Positions 1-7,037 of a stretch of 19,708 nucleotides of DNA are shown here, one piece after another. The DNA lies in NCBI GenBank assembly GCA_052387115.1, contig JBQTJM010000216.1, forward strand, positions 1 to 19,708, given 5' to 3'. The DNA is from JACCXJ01 sp052387115 (GTDB lineage: Bacteria; Pseudomonadota; Gammaproteobacteria; JACCXJ01). A program made the position numbers and the translations under genes. The notes beneath the pieces are model-generated. The model was not told the DNA's origin, made no database searches, and saw nothing but the letters and a program-made list of their open reading frames with translations. Each line of letters starts with the position of its first letter. Within the stretch, counting starts at the first letter, position 1.

Positions 1-127
1 CAATGTGCTTTTCGACCGGCAGGCCGAGCGCGCCGTCCGCAAGGCCTCGCCGCTGCACGTGCCCGACGACCCGCGGCTCTTCCAGCAGATGCGCGAGATC
101 GAGTTCATCTTCGACCCCCAGGCCTAG
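1..127 (+). CDS. tolA: TolA C-terminal end (partial, 5' truncated by window)
   Basis: An open frame enters from the window edge and stops at TAG 125-127, giving about 41 residues. They end in a segment rich in LFQQMREIEFIFDPQ, which resembles the C-terminal tail of TolA domain III, the part that contacts TolB, Pal or colicins in the periplasm. tolB follows after 6 bp on the same strand, which is the usual tolQRA-tolB-pal order and is the main support for the call. TolA is the inner-membrane-anchored periplasm-spanning protein of the Tol-Pal envelope system. With so little sequence the name rests on context plus the tail motif. Confidence 0.75.
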   Translation, partial: NVLFDRQAERAVRKASPLHVPDDPRLFQQMREIEFIFDPQA

Positions 128-133
128 CCCCCC

Positions 134-1435
134 ATGAAACGATCCCATCGCCTATGGCCGCTCGCGTTCTTGGTGCTGTGCTGGCTGCCTGAAGCGCGAG
201 CCGTGCTGACCATCAAGATCACCAAGGGTGTGGAGGGCGCGTTGCCCATCGCCGTCGTCCCGTTCGGGGGCGACACCAGTCCGGCCCTCCCGGTGGACAT
301 GGCCCGCATCGTCGCCGCCGACCTCGAGAGCAGCGGGCGTTTCAAGCCGATGGCGCGCGCGGACATGCCCGGCCGGCCGGCGGAGCCCGCGGCCGTGGGT
401 TTCGCCGACTGGCGCAGGCTCGGCATGGAGAACCTCGTGATCGGCAGGATAGGACCCGGCACCGAGGCCGAGTACGAGATCCAGTTCTGGCTCCTGGACG
501 TCTACAAGGGTAGCCAGATCATCGCCTATCGCGTCCCGGCGGACACGGCCCAGCTCAGGCTCGTCGCCCATCAGATCGCCGATCTCATCTTCAAGGAGCT
601 GACCGGCACGCGCGGGGCGTTCGCGACCCGCATCGCCTATGTCGCGGTGTCCCGGGCCGCAGCGGGCACGAAGGTCTATAAGCTGGAGGTCGCCGACGCC
701 GACGGGGAGAACCCGAGCACCCTCCTGAGCTCGCCGCAGCCGTTGATGTCGCCGGCCTGGTCGCCGGACGGGCGGCATCTCGCCTATGTCTCCTTCGAGG
801 GCTTCGGCTCTGCAATCTATCTGCAGGAGGTCCAGAGCGGCGTGCGCGAGACCCTGGCCGCTGAGCCGGGGATCAACAGCGCGCCGGCCTTTTCGCCAGA
901 TGGGGCCCGCCTGGCGCTGACCCTGTCGAAGGACGGCAACCCCGAGGTCTATGTCATGGACCTCGGTAGCCGCGCGCTCCGGCGCCTCACCCATGACCCG
1001 GGCATCGATACCGAGCCCGCCTGGTCCCCCGACGGCAGGAGCATCGCCTTCACCTCGGACCGCGGCGGCGGTCCGCAGGTCTATGAAATCAGCGCCTCGG
1101 GCGGCGCGCCGAGGCGGGTCACCCACGAGGGGGATTACAATGCCCGCCCGCGATACTCGGCGGACGGCAAGCTTCTGGCCTTGGTGCACGGCGATGGCCG
1201 CGGCTATCACATCGCGACGCTCGATCTCGCCGCCGAGCGCCTGGATGTGCTGACAGAGACGCGGCTCGACGAGTCGCCGAGCTTCGCGCCCAACGGCGGG
1301 ATGATCATCTATGCGACGGTCGGGGCGGGTGGGACCGAGCTCGCGGCGATCTCGGTGGACGGTCGCATCCGGCAACAGCTTGCGGCCGGCGGCGGCGAGG
1401 TGCGCGAGCCGGCCTGGGGGCCATTTCGAGATTAA
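134..1435 (+). CDS. tolB: Tol-Pal system periplasmic beta-propeller protein TolB
   Basis: TolB is the periplasmic partner of Pal and TolA in the envelope complex that constricts the outer membrane at division. The 433-residue length is usual. A Sec signal peptide covers about residues 1-23 (basic MKRSH start, hydrophobic core, ARA cleavage site). The N-terminal domain contains IAVVPFGG. From about residue 190 there are PD40/WD40-like blades, seen as repeated SPAWSPDGRHLAYVS, APAFSPDGARLAL, EPAWSPDGRSIAFTS, RPRYSADGKLLAL and SPSFAPNG motifs, forming a six-bladed propeller in this family. ATG 134 gives an intact signal peptide and lies just after the tolA stop. pal follows after 71 bp, so these genes should be one operon. 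Nothing is abnormal. Confidence 0.97.
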   Translation: MKRSHRLWPLAFLVLCWLPEARAVLTIKITKGVEGALPIAVVPFGGDTSPALPVDMARIVAADLESSGRFKPMARADMPGRPAEPAAVGFADWRRLGMENLVIGRIGPGTEAEYEIQFWLLDVYKGSQIIAYRVPADTAQLRLVAHQIADLIFKELTGTRGAFATRIAYVAVSRAAAGTKVYKLEVADADGENPSTLLSSPQPLMSPAWSPDGRHLAYVSFEGFGSAIYLQEVQSGVRETLAAEPGINSAPAFSPDGARLALTLSKDGNPEVYVMDLGSRALRRLTHDPGIDTEPAWSPDGRSIAFTSDRGGGPQVYEISASGGAPRRVTHEGDYNARPRYSADGKLLALVHGDGRGYHIATLDLAAERLDVLTETRLDESPSFAPNGGMIIYATVGAGGTELAAISVDGRIRQQLAAGGGEVREPAWGPFRD

Positions 1436-1506
1436 TCGATGGCATTGGCCCCGCTGGCGCGCGAGAATAGCGCGCACCGGCGGAACGGTAAACTGGAGGA
1501 GACACT

Positions 1507-2082
1507 GTGGAGAACATCCGGAGCTTCGCTCTACCCATCCCGATCGGGGTCCTCATGATTGGGGTCTTGATATTGGCGGGCTGCGAAACGGTGGACGGCA
1601 CGGGTAAGGAGGAAGGCGCGGCCCCGGTCGAGGACCAGGGCATCTCGCCCGCCGAGATGGAGGCCATGGACGCGCAGGCGCGGGCCGCCGGCGACCGGCC
1701 GGGCCAGTTCCGCAGCACCGGGCCCCAGGGCTTGGACGCCCAGGCCGGTACACCGGGTCAAAGGCGCGTGATCTACTTCGAGTACGACAGCGACGAGGTG
1801 AAGGCCGAGTACCGCCCCGTCATCGAGGCGCAGGCCGCCTACCTGGCGGGCCACCCCCAGACCGTCATCACCCTGGAGGGCCATGCCGACGAACGCGGCT
1901 CGCGCGAATACAACCTGGCCCTGGGCGAGCGGCGCGCGCTGGCCGTGCGCAGGCAATTGACGTTGCTCGGCGGCTCGGAGGGACAGGTCCGGACCGTGAG
2001 CTTCGGCGAGGAGCGGCCGGCCACGGACGGACACGATGAAGAAGCCTATGACCAGAACCGCCGCGTCGAAATTGTCTACTGA
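1507..2082 (+). CDS. pal: Peptidoglycan-associated outer-membrane lipoprotein Pal
   Basis: Pal is an outer-membrane lipoprotein that binds peptidoglycan and links it to the Tol complex. The GTG start at 1507 is preceded by a GGAGGAG ribosome site. The lipobox LILAGC puts the lipidated cysteine at residue 26. A low-complexity linker rich in Gly, Ala and Asp follows. The OmpA-like peptidoglycan-binding domain spans about residues 87-191, including YFEYDSDEV, the HADERGSREYNLALG motif and the terminal NRRVEIVY. The length of 191 residues is typical. The 3' end overlaps the likely cpoB start, and the stop codon lies inside a 15-bp tandem duplication, described separately. Confidence 0.97.
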   Translation: MENIRSFALPIPIGVLMIGVLILAGCETVDGTGKEEGAAPVEDQGISPAEMEAMDAQARAAGDRPGQFRSTGPQGLDAQAGTPGQRRVIYFEYDSDEVKAEYRPVIEAQAAYLAGHPQTVITLEGHADERGSREYNLALGERRALAVRRQLTLLGGSEGQVRTVSFGEERPATDGHDEEAYDQNRRVEIVY

Positions 2083-3034
2083 GCACGGGTCTACTGAGCA
2101 CGGGCCCTCGCGCCCGCGACGGCCGGGGCTCCGGGGGGTTCTGGCCCTCTGCCTGGTGCTGCCGGGCGCGGCAGCGGGTCAGGACTATGTACCGGGCGCC
2201 GGATCTGTCGAGGGTCGCCTGGCGCGCGTCGAGCGCCTCCTCGATAACCGCGGTCTTCTGGACCTCCTGGGTGAAGTCGAAAAGCTGAACCGCGAGATCA
2301 GGCGCCTGCGTGGCGAGATGGAGGTGCAGCGGCACGGCATGGACAGGCAGAGCGCGCGGCAGGAGCGGCTGTATAACGATGTGGAAGCGCGCCTCGAAGC
2401 CATCGAGCGCGGTGCGGCCCAACCCCCCACGACCGACGGTGCCGCGCAAGCCCCGGCAGGGGCTCCCACCGCCCCGGCCACGCCGAGCGTCGCGAACGTC
2501 CCCGCGTCAGGGGCCGAGCCCGGCGCCTCGCAGACTGCCGACTCACAGCCGGACGATGAGTCGGCGCGTGGTGCCACACCGGATATCGGCGCTATCAGAT
2601 CGGAGGTCCCTGGGTCGGCGCCGCTCACCGTCGCGGCCACGCAGCCACCCTCGGAGGATGCCAGCTACCAGTCCGCCTTCGATCTCCTGAAGATCGGCCA
2701 GTACGACAAGTCGATCACGGCGTTCGGCGACTTTGTCACCCGTTTTCCCGGCAGCCCGCACGCGGACAATGCCCAGTACTGGCTGGCGGAGGCCTATTAC
2801 GTCACCCACCGCTATGAGCCCGCCATCTCGGAATACAACAAGCTCGTGGGGAGCTATCCCGAGAGCCAGAAGCTGACCCACGCCCTCCTCAAGGTCGGTT
2901 ACAGCTATCACGAGCTCGGCAAGATCCCGGAGGCCAAGGCCAGCCTCGAGGACCTCAAGCTGCGCTACCCCGGCACTACCGCCGCCCGGCTCGCCGACGA
3001 ACGCCTGCAGCGCATCCGCCTCGAACACCGATAA
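2036..3034 (+). CDS. cpoB: Cell division coordinator CpoB (YbgF), TPR protein
   Basis: CpoB is a periplasmic protein that coordinates PBP1B and Tol during septation, and it is usually the gene after pal. The 332-residue frame has an N-terminal region, a signal-like hydrophobic stretch at about residues 33-48 (GVLALCLVLPGAAAG), a coiled coil at about 58-125 (RLARVERLLDN and EKLNREIRRLRGEM, the trimerisation segment), a long Ala/Pro/Ser linker at 127-207, and TPR-like repeats at 211-330 (QSAFDLLKIGQYDKSI, AQYWLAEAYY, ALLKVGYSYHELGK). The start is uncertain. ATG 2036 lies 47 bp inside pal and leaves an unusually long 32-residue n-region containing a duplicated STEHG. TTG 2072 is an alternative. 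Confidence 0.93.
   Translation: MKKPMTRTAASKLSTEHGSTEHGPSRPRRPGLRGVLALCLVLPGAAAGQDYVPGAGSVEGRLARVERLLDNRGLLDLLGEVEKLNREIRRLRGEMEVQRHGMDRQSARQERLYNDVEARLEAIERGAAQPPTTDGAAQAPAGAPTAPATPSVANVPASGAEPGASQTADSQPDDESARGATPDIGAIRSEVPGSAPLTVAATQPPSEDASYQSAFDLLKIGQYDKSITAFGDFVTRFPGSPHADNAQYWLAEAYYVTHRYEPAISEYNKLVGSYPESQKLTHALLKVGYSYHELGKIPEAKASLEDLKLRYPGTTAARLADERLQRIRLEHR
2075..2104 (+). repeat. 15-bp perfect tandem duplication across the pal stop codon
   Basis: TCTACTGAGCACGGG occurs twice back to back (2075-2089 and 2090-2104). The first copy contains the pal stop codon at 2080-2082, and the second repeats an in-frame TGA. Because 15 is a multiple of 3, the overlapping cpoB frame stays open and reads STEHGSTEHG. 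The likely origin is slippage during replication. It is neutral for Pal and adds five residues ahead of the CpoB signal peptide if translation starts at 2036. Confidence 0.9.
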
Positions 3035-3137
3035 GAAATGGGGTCAGATTCGATTTATTTCTTGCAACCCCGGACATTTCCCGTACGCGGGAAAATAAAT
3101 CGAGTCTGACCCCATTTCTCGTCTGACCCCTTTTCTC
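3034..3137. repeat. REP/BIME-like inverted repeat between cpoB and queE
   Basis: Arms 3034-3060 and 3093-3119 are 27 bp each and complementary with one mismatch (core GGGGTCAGA-TCGATTTATTT). Nested between them is a 7-bp stem (3077-3083 with 3088-3094) closed by a TACG tetraloop of the stable UNCG class. The right arm is followed by a second 17-bp unit: 3104-3120 and 3121-3137 are direct repeats with one mismatch. Elements beginning GGGGTCAGA are known as dispersed repeats in gammaproteobacteria, often associated with RAYT (Y1) transposases, but none is seen here. The left arm starts in the cpoB stop codon, so the element may also act as a transcription attenuator. The right end runs into the start of queE. 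Confidence 0.85.
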
Positions 3138-3149
3138 CGCATCACCGAG

Positions 3150-3761
3150 GTGTTCCGCTCCCTGCAGGGCGAGACGCGGCGGGTCGGCCTGCCCACGGTG
3201 TTCGTGCGCCTCACCGGCTGTCCGCTGCGCTGCCGTTACTGCGACACCACCTACGGCTTTCACGGCGGCCGGCGCATGTCGCTCGATCGGATCCTGGTCG
3301 AGGTCGGGCAACACGCGCCCCGCTACGTCACGGTCACGGGCGGCGAGCCCCTGGCCCAGCCGGCGTGCCTCGCGCTCCTCACGCGCCTGTGCGATGCCGG
3401 CTACCGTGTCTCCCTCGAGACCGGCGGGGCCCTGGACATCTCCGGGGTGGATGCGCGAGTCATGAAGGTCATGGACCTCAAGACACCCGGCTCGGGCGAG
3501 GCGCACCGCAATCTGTACGACAACCTGGGCTATCTCAACGAGCGGGATGAGGTCAAGTTCGTGATCTGCGATCGGAACGACTATGAATGGGCGCGGGCCA
3601 GGCTCCGGGATCTCGCCCTCCCCTGCGAGGTCCTGTTCTCACCGAGCCATGGTCAACTGGACCCGGCACTCCTGGCGGACTGGGTGCTGGCCGACGGGCT
3701 CGCCGTGCGTTTCCAGATCCAGCTTCACAAGGTCCTGTGGGGCGATGTCCCGGGACGCTGA
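3150..3761 (+). CDS. queE: 7-carboxy-7-deazaguanine synthase QueE (start uncertain)
   Basis: QueE is a radical-SAM enzyme that ring-contracts carboxytetrahydropterin to 7-carboxy-7-deazaguanine in queuosine synthesis. Conserved elements counted from GTG 3150 are SLQGE, the [4Fe-4S] cluster motif CPLRCRYC (C24, C28, C31, the CX3CX2C spacing), TVTGGEPL (SAM-binding GGEP) and VMDLKTPGSGE. The family N-terminus normally begins a few residues earlier, and the codons just upstream read LRITEV in frame (3135-3152) but carry no ATG. The frame is open back to 3099, inside the REP-like element. The start may be GTG 3150, CTG 3123 or ATT 3114. The stop overlaps queC by 17 bp, which implies translational coupling. 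Confidence 0.92.
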   Translation: MFRSLQGETRRVGLPTVFVRLTGCPLRCRYCDTTYGFHGGRRMSLDRILVEVGQHAPRYVTVTGGEPLAQPACLALLTRLCDAGYRVSLETGGALDISGVDARVMKVMDLKTPGSGEAHRNLYDNLGYLNERDEVKFVICDRNDYEWARARLRDLALPCEVLFSPSHGQLDPALLADWVLADGLAVRFQIQLHKVLWGDVPGR

Positions 3762-4425
3762 ACGCGCCGTGGTACTGCTCTCGGGGGGGTTGGACTCGAC
3801 CACCACCCTCGCCATCGCCCGCGCCGAGGGTTACCTCTGCCATGGCCTCACGGTCGATTACGGCCAGCGCCACCGTGCGGAGATCGGCGCGGCGCGCGCG
3901 GTCGGCGCGGCGCTCGGCGTCGAGGACTACAAGCTCATGCGTCTCGACCTGGACCGCCTCGGCGGCTCGGCCCTGACCGATCCCGCCATCGCCGTCCCCG
4001 AAGCCCCGAGCGAGGGCATCCCCGTGACCTATGTGCCGGCGCGCAACACCGTGCTGCTCGGGTTGGCGCTCGCCTACGCGGAGGTCATCGCGGCCCGCGA
4101 CCTCTTCATCGGCGTCAATGCCCTGGATTATTCCGGCTATCCCGATTGCCGGCCGGAGTTCATCCGGGCCTTCGAGGCACTCTGCCGGCTGGCGACCAAA
4201 GCCGGCGTCGAAGGCGCACGGTTTCGGATCCACACCCCCCTCATCGCCCTCTCGAAATCGGAGATCATCCAGACGGGCACGCGCCTAGGCGTCGACTATG
4301 CGCTCACCGTCTCCTGCTATCAGGCCGACGACACCGGCGGCGCCTGCGGTCGCTGCGATGCCTGCCGCTTCCGCAGTGAGGGCTTCGCCGCCGCCGGCAT
4401 CCCCGATCCGACCCGGTATCGCTGA
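3745..4425 (+). CDS. queC: 7-cyano-7-deazaguanine synthase QueC
   Basis: QueC is an ATP-dependent ligase that converts 7-carboxy-7-deazaguanine to preQ0, the step after QueE. The PP-loop motif LSGGLDSTT (about residues 12-20) is followed by VDYGQRH. YVPARNT and NALDYSGYPDC are family signatures. The zinc site is C191, C201, C204 and C207 (CYQADDTGGACGRCDAC). ATG 3745 gives the standard 226-residue protein. A longer upstream open frame from 3583 only overlaps queE and is not needed. The gene is convergent with the tRNA-Gly at 4543-4616, and the 117 bp between them hold no clear gene. Confidence 0.96.
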   Translation: MSRDAERAVVLLSGGLDSTTTLAIARAEGYLCHGLTVDYGQRHRAEIGAARAVGAALGVEDYKLMRLDLDRLGGSALTDPAIAVPEAPSEGIPVTYVPARNTVLLGLALAYAEVIAARDLFIGVNALDYSGYPDCRPEFIRAFEALCRLATKAGVEGARFRIHTPLIALSKSEIIQTGTRLGVDYALTVSCYQADDTGGACGRCDACRFRSEGFAAAGIPDPTRYR

Positions 4426-4542
4426 AGCGCCGGACGGCGTTCGCCGGCCCGCCGCCGGTGGGGGCGCGCCCGGTAAGCCGGGATGTGTGAAGCCAGCGGA
4501 CGCTACTTCGGATGCGGGGATGTGCAACCCGGGCTAGCGGAG

Positions 4543-4616
4543 TGGAGCGGGTGATGGGAATCGAACCCACGCTATCAGCTTGGGAAGCTGATGTTCTACC
4601 ATTGAACTACACCCGC
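4543..4616 (-). tRNA. tRNA-Gly (anticodon CCC), CCA encoded
   Basis: On the minus strand the gene runs GCGGGTG...CACCCGCT-CCA. The acceptor stem is 7 bp, the D-arm contains AATGG, the anticodon stem is TCAGC/GCTGA with loop TTCCCAA, so the anticodon is CCC, and the T-loop is TTCGATT. It is 71 nt plus an encoded CCA at 4545-4543. It resembles the bacterial glyU class. Its body is identical to the copy at 18888-18958. The protein-like readings across the complementary strand are an artefact. Confidence 0.97.
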
Positions 4617-4630
4617 ATGGACGAGCCGGA

Positions 4631-4658
4631 ATTCTACTGCATCGCCACCGCCAGTCAA
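4631..4658 (-). promoter_or_regulatory. Sigma-70 promoter of left tRNA-Gly
   Basis: On the minus strand there is TTGACT (4658-4653), 16 bp, then TAGAAT (4636-4631). This puts the start site a few bases ahead of the tRNA 5' end at 4616. The same boxes with the same spacing precede the second tRNA-Gly copy, which supports both as functional. Confidence 0.75.
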
Positions 4659-4689
4659 CGGAGGAGTCAGGGTGGGCAGGGGGTCTCGC

Positions 4690-4740
4690 TCAGCCATGGA
4701 CGCCCGGCCACAGGGGCCGCGGCCACGATCGAAAACACCT
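4690..4740 (-). pseudogene. Probable remnant of the 3' end of folK
   Basis: Upstream of the left tRNA promoter the minus strand can be read as RPLWPGVHG followed by TGA (4692-4690). The intact folK ends QPLWPVSSARR followed by TAG (19031-19029), at a matching distance from its own tRNA promoter. The bases just past both stops also match (TCTCGCT versus CCTCGCT). The match is short and imperfect and includes small indels, so this is a tentative call. If right, it shows that the duplicated segment ran from the tRNA into folK. Confidence 0.45.
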
Positions 4741-4783
4741 ATCGGATCGTATCGAACGCGAAACCGGGCCCGCAGTTTGGCTA

Positions 4784-4903
4784 ATGTTTGACTACATCAT
4801 TGTCGGTGCAGGCTCGGCCGGTTGCGTGTTGGCAAGCAGGTTGACGGAAGACCGCGCTTGTCGGGTGTTGTTGCTCGAAGCCGGCGGCGAGGACGACTCG
4901 CCG
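4784..4903 (+). pseudogene. GMC-family oxidoreductase N-terminal fragment
   Basis: From ATG 4784 about 40 residues match the start of choline dehydrogenase-like GMC flavoproteins. The FAD-binding dinucleotide motif GAGSAGCVLASRL follows FDYIIV, and RVLLLEAGG is the second family landmark. After DDSP the similarity ends abruptly and the frame continues only as the antisense of the neighbouring PLP-enzyme gene. GMC enzymes have more than 500 residues, so over 90 percent is missing. It is the only plus-strand coding trace inside the block. Confidence 0.85.
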
Positions 4904-5676
4904 AGTGCCGCTGCCTCGGTCGCGAGACGGGCGATCTCGATGCGCGTCGCCTCCGCCTCCCGGCTCACGGTAAAGCTCTCGACCGTCCACGGCGACCCCA
5001 GTGCCCGCGTCCCCACCAGCCAGCCGGCATGGGTCCCGCCCGAGCCGGTGGCCAGCACGATGGATTCGGCCGCAAGGCCGAGCTGGCGGCATTGCTCGAA
5101 CAGCTCGTGCGCCGCCAGCGTATGCCCAAGGGCGCCGAGGGCACAGGCGCCGCCGCGCGGAATGGGATAGGGGCGCTGGCCTTTGCGGCGCAGCTCCTCG
5201 CAGAGCGCCTCGATACCGCGATCCACCGAGGCGCGGTCCGGGTCGCCGGTGAACACCGCCTCGGCCCCAAGCAGGCGGGTGACACGGTAGTTCCCGTCGA
5301 CCCGGTCGGGCGCATCGTCCCAGAAGACAGCGGCACAGCGCAATCCGCAGCACGCCGCCACCGCCGCCGTCGCGCGGACGTGGTTCGACTGAGCCCCCGC
5401 ACCGGTCACGAGGACCTCGGCACCCTGGGCCATCGCATCGGCCACCAGCAGCTCCAGGCCCCGGACCTTGTTGCCCCCAAGCCCAAAGCTGATCAGATCG
5501 TCCCGTTTGAACCATATCTCCGGGCCGCCGGTCGCCCGGCTGAGTCGTCGCATCGGTAACAGCGGTGTGGGTAATTCCGCCAAGCGTTCGCGTCGGAGCT
5601 GCGTGAGGGCTTCCCAGGGGTTGGGTGGGCCTCTCGACCTGGAGTTACCGCTTGGCAAGATCGTGCACCTGTTCAT
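4903..5676 (-). pseudogene. PLP-dependent D-cysteine desulfhydrase/ACC deaminase-like enzyme, 3' truncated
   Basis: This is a fold-type II PLP enzyme of the D-cysteine desulfhydrase / ACC deaminase / L-cysteate sulfo-lyase group. Visible features are LAELPTPLLPMRRLSRATGG, WFKRDD, GLGGNKVRGLE with the PLP-binding lysine, GAGAQSNHVRATAA, the PIPRGGACALGALG phosphate-binding region, and VLATGSGGTHAGW. The last recognisable residues (IEIARLATEAAAL) are near 4903. Beyond that the frame reads antisense of the GMC fragment and stops at 4792. Roughly the last 70 residues of a usual 330 are replaced. ATG 5676 is one start, and GTG 5706 in the same frame is another. Substrate cannot be assigned. Confidence 0.85.
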
Positions 5677-5762
5677 CGCGCGCGGGTGATCGCCTTGAGT
5701 GCCCACGCCGCGCGCTAGGTGCTGGCAACTTTGAGGAGTGCCTCACGCCGGGTGCGCCCCGG

Positions 5763-6173
5763 TCAGGATGGCATCACGCACGGAATAACCTGGCGGCCGT
5801 GGCGCCGGTAGATGCGAAAGTCGGTATCGGTAGTGAGAATGACCGCGTCGGAGCGCATTTCGGTCATGCGTACCAGGCAGGCATCGGCGAGACTCATGGG
5901 GACGTTTGCATACTTTTGCATGAGCTTTAGCACGGGTTCCAGATCGTTGGCGAAATCGAAAGCGACGACCACGGAACGGCGGCGCAGAAGCGCGCTCAGT
6001 CCACGTGTGCCGCGTGCTCCGAGAAGATGAAAGGCCTCAGACAATACGGCTTCACACGTGCCCCAAGGCGGGGCCAGACGCGACGCCTGTGCCACCGCCC
6101 AGGGGTGATGAGCGTCGCGGCGACTGAGCAGCGCGACTACAAAGCCGGCATCAAGGAGCACCCTTGCGGCCAT
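5763..6173 (-). CDS. PIN-domain ribonuclease toxin (VapC-like)
   Basis: This is a 136-residue PIN-domain protein, likely the RNase toxin of a type II toxin-antitoxin pair. The acidic residues expected for metal binding are visible: D8 in LLDAGFVVALL, E in CEAVLSEAFHLLG, D in MSLADACLVRM and D in TTDTDFRIYR. The gene overlaps the upstream antitoxin by 23 bp (6151-6173), the usual coupled arrangement with the antitoxin first. It is intact although both neighbours (PLP enzyme, methyltransferase) are broken. VapC toxins typically cut tRNA or rRNA, but the target cannot be read here. Confidence 0.9.
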   Translation of the reverse strand: MAARVLLDAGFVVALLSRRDAHHPWAVAQASRLAPPWGTCEAVLSEAFHLLGARGTRGLSALLRRRSVVVAFDFANDLEPVLKLMQKYANVPMSLADACLVRMTEMRSDAVILTTDTDFRIYRRHGRQVIPCVMPS

Positions 6174-6408
6174 AGCCTGTGGCCTTCAAATAGTGCTTCT
6201 TTCGCGTGCTCAGATCACTGGGCAAGCCATCCACCGAGCCGATGAGATCGGCGATGGTATCGAGTGGCGCGGGTCGTTTTCGCATTGACCCGCTCGGGTG
6301 CCGCAAGCGCTCGCGAACGACATCAGACTTCGAGACCTGGCGCTCACGCGATTCCGCCTCGATTTCTGCCACCAGCGTCTCGGGCAATCGTACCGTCAGG
6401 GTCTTCAT
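6151..6408 (-). CDS. Ribbon-helix-helix antitoxin (VapB/CopG-like)
   Basis: This is an 85-residue protein beginning MKTLTVRLPETLVAEIEAES, a typical ribbon-helix-helix strand plus helix, followed by the second helix VSKSDVVRERLRH. This family binds its own operator as a dimer, and the C-terminal tail (residues about 45-85, including DTIADLIGSVDGLPSDLS) wraps the toxin. It lies directly upstream of the PIN toxin with overlapping ends. An imperfect inverted repeat just upstream of its ATG is the probable operator. Confidence 0.88.
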   Translation of the reverse strand: MKTLTVRLPETLVAEIEAESRERQVSKSDVVRERLRHPSGSMRKRPAPLDTIADLIGSVDGLPSDLSTRKKHYLKATGYGRKGAP

Positions 6409-6417
6409 AGACGCAGT

Positions 6418-6446
6418 GTATTACGCAAATGCCAGTGACGCAATAC
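6418..6446. promoter_or_regulatory. Candidate operator of the first toxin-antitoxin module
   Basis: GTATTACG (6418-6425) and CGCAATAC (6439-6446) form an inverted repeat with one mismatch and 13-bp spacing. It starts 10 bp ahead of the antitoxin ATG, where an RHH antitoxin would repress its own promoter. A clear -35/-10 pair with good spacing was not found, so this is a positional inference. Confidence 0.45.
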
Positions 6447-6580
6447 TAAGCCTTCGGGCGCATCCGGGGACGCGCGCTGGTAGACGGGCCTCGGATGCGC
6501 CATGACGCGAAACGCTCGGGACGGCGTGCCCCAAATTCGCGAGCGGGTCTTTATCCTGGCGAGCATCAACGGCCGGATCT

Positions 6581-6907
6581 TCACACGGCCGACTTCGAGA
6601 ATGGCTGGCAGGGCGGACCCCCCGTAAGAAGAGTCAGGTCTCCCGGCCGCAGGTTGGCTTGAGCGAGAATTTCTCCGGGTGCAATCTTGTGTATGTCTCC
6701 CGGCTCAGCAAGCAACCAGGTTGGGCGGTTGGCCCGGAGCGTTCCCCGAGCATCCTCGTCAATTTCCGTGCAGATTGAAACAGAGAACCCTGCCGCTTCA
6801 AGGCCGAGGTCGAGACCGCCCGCACCTGTGAACAGAGAGACCAACGTGCGAGGTGGCTGGTCCGCAATTCGAAGTTGTCGCGTCACGCGTGAGTCTCCAC
6901 CGATCAC
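6581..6907 (-). pseudogene. DNA (cytosine-5) methyltransferase, N-terminal fragment
   Basis: 108 residues match the N-terminus of C5 methyltransferases. Motif I is LFTGAGGLDLGLEAAGF (residues 25-41, SAM binding), TEIDEDARGTLRAN follows, and motif IV GGPPCQPFSKS contains the catalytic Cys at residue 100. The frame then ends at TGA 6583-6581, and motifs VI-X and the target-recognition region are absent. Nothing recognisable follows down to the antitoxin at 6408. GTG 6907 overlaps the stop of the upstream remnant by 4 bp (GTGA), as in a coupled restriction-modification operon. It is very probably inactive. Confidence 0.88.
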
Positions 6908-7037
6908 GGGATCCGCCCGGCGATGCGCAACAAGCGCTTCGCTTCGTCAACGAAGGGCGTCATGCAAGACCTTGCCTTCAGGCCGGGCTCGGTACAGAAC
7001 GTGGTCTTAAGGCTAAGAAGCGCTCTTTCCTTCAGGC
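6904..7037 (-). pseudogene. Unrecognised gene 3' remnant upstream of the methyltransferase fragment
   Basis: On the minus strand an open frame ends ...EAKRLLRIAGRIP at TGA 6906-6904 and shares the bases GTGA with the methyltransferase start. Only about 40 residues lie outside the PIN gene above it, so the 5' part is missing. I do not recognise the family. The overlap suggests it was the gene preceding the methyltransferase in an operon. It could also be a chance frame. Confidence 0.35.

Noticed and set aside
152..1477. 441-codon open frame antisense to tolB
   Set aside because: Antisense frames stay open in GC-rich DNA. tolB is unambiguous with normal domains, and the antisense product shows no family features.
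3583..3744. Upstream extension of queC by 54 codons
   Set aside because: It overlaps queE in another frame, and QueC homologues start near ATG 3745.
4512..4784. Open frame containing RVMGIEPTLSAWEADVLPLNYTR (also at 18844-19032)
   Set aside because: It is the antisense reading of the tRNA-Gly genes, a well-known spurious protein in databases.
4822..5559. 245-codon plus-strand frame across the PLP gene
   Set aside because: Shadow of the minus-strand PLP-enzyme gene, with low-complexity Arg/Ala-rich translation.
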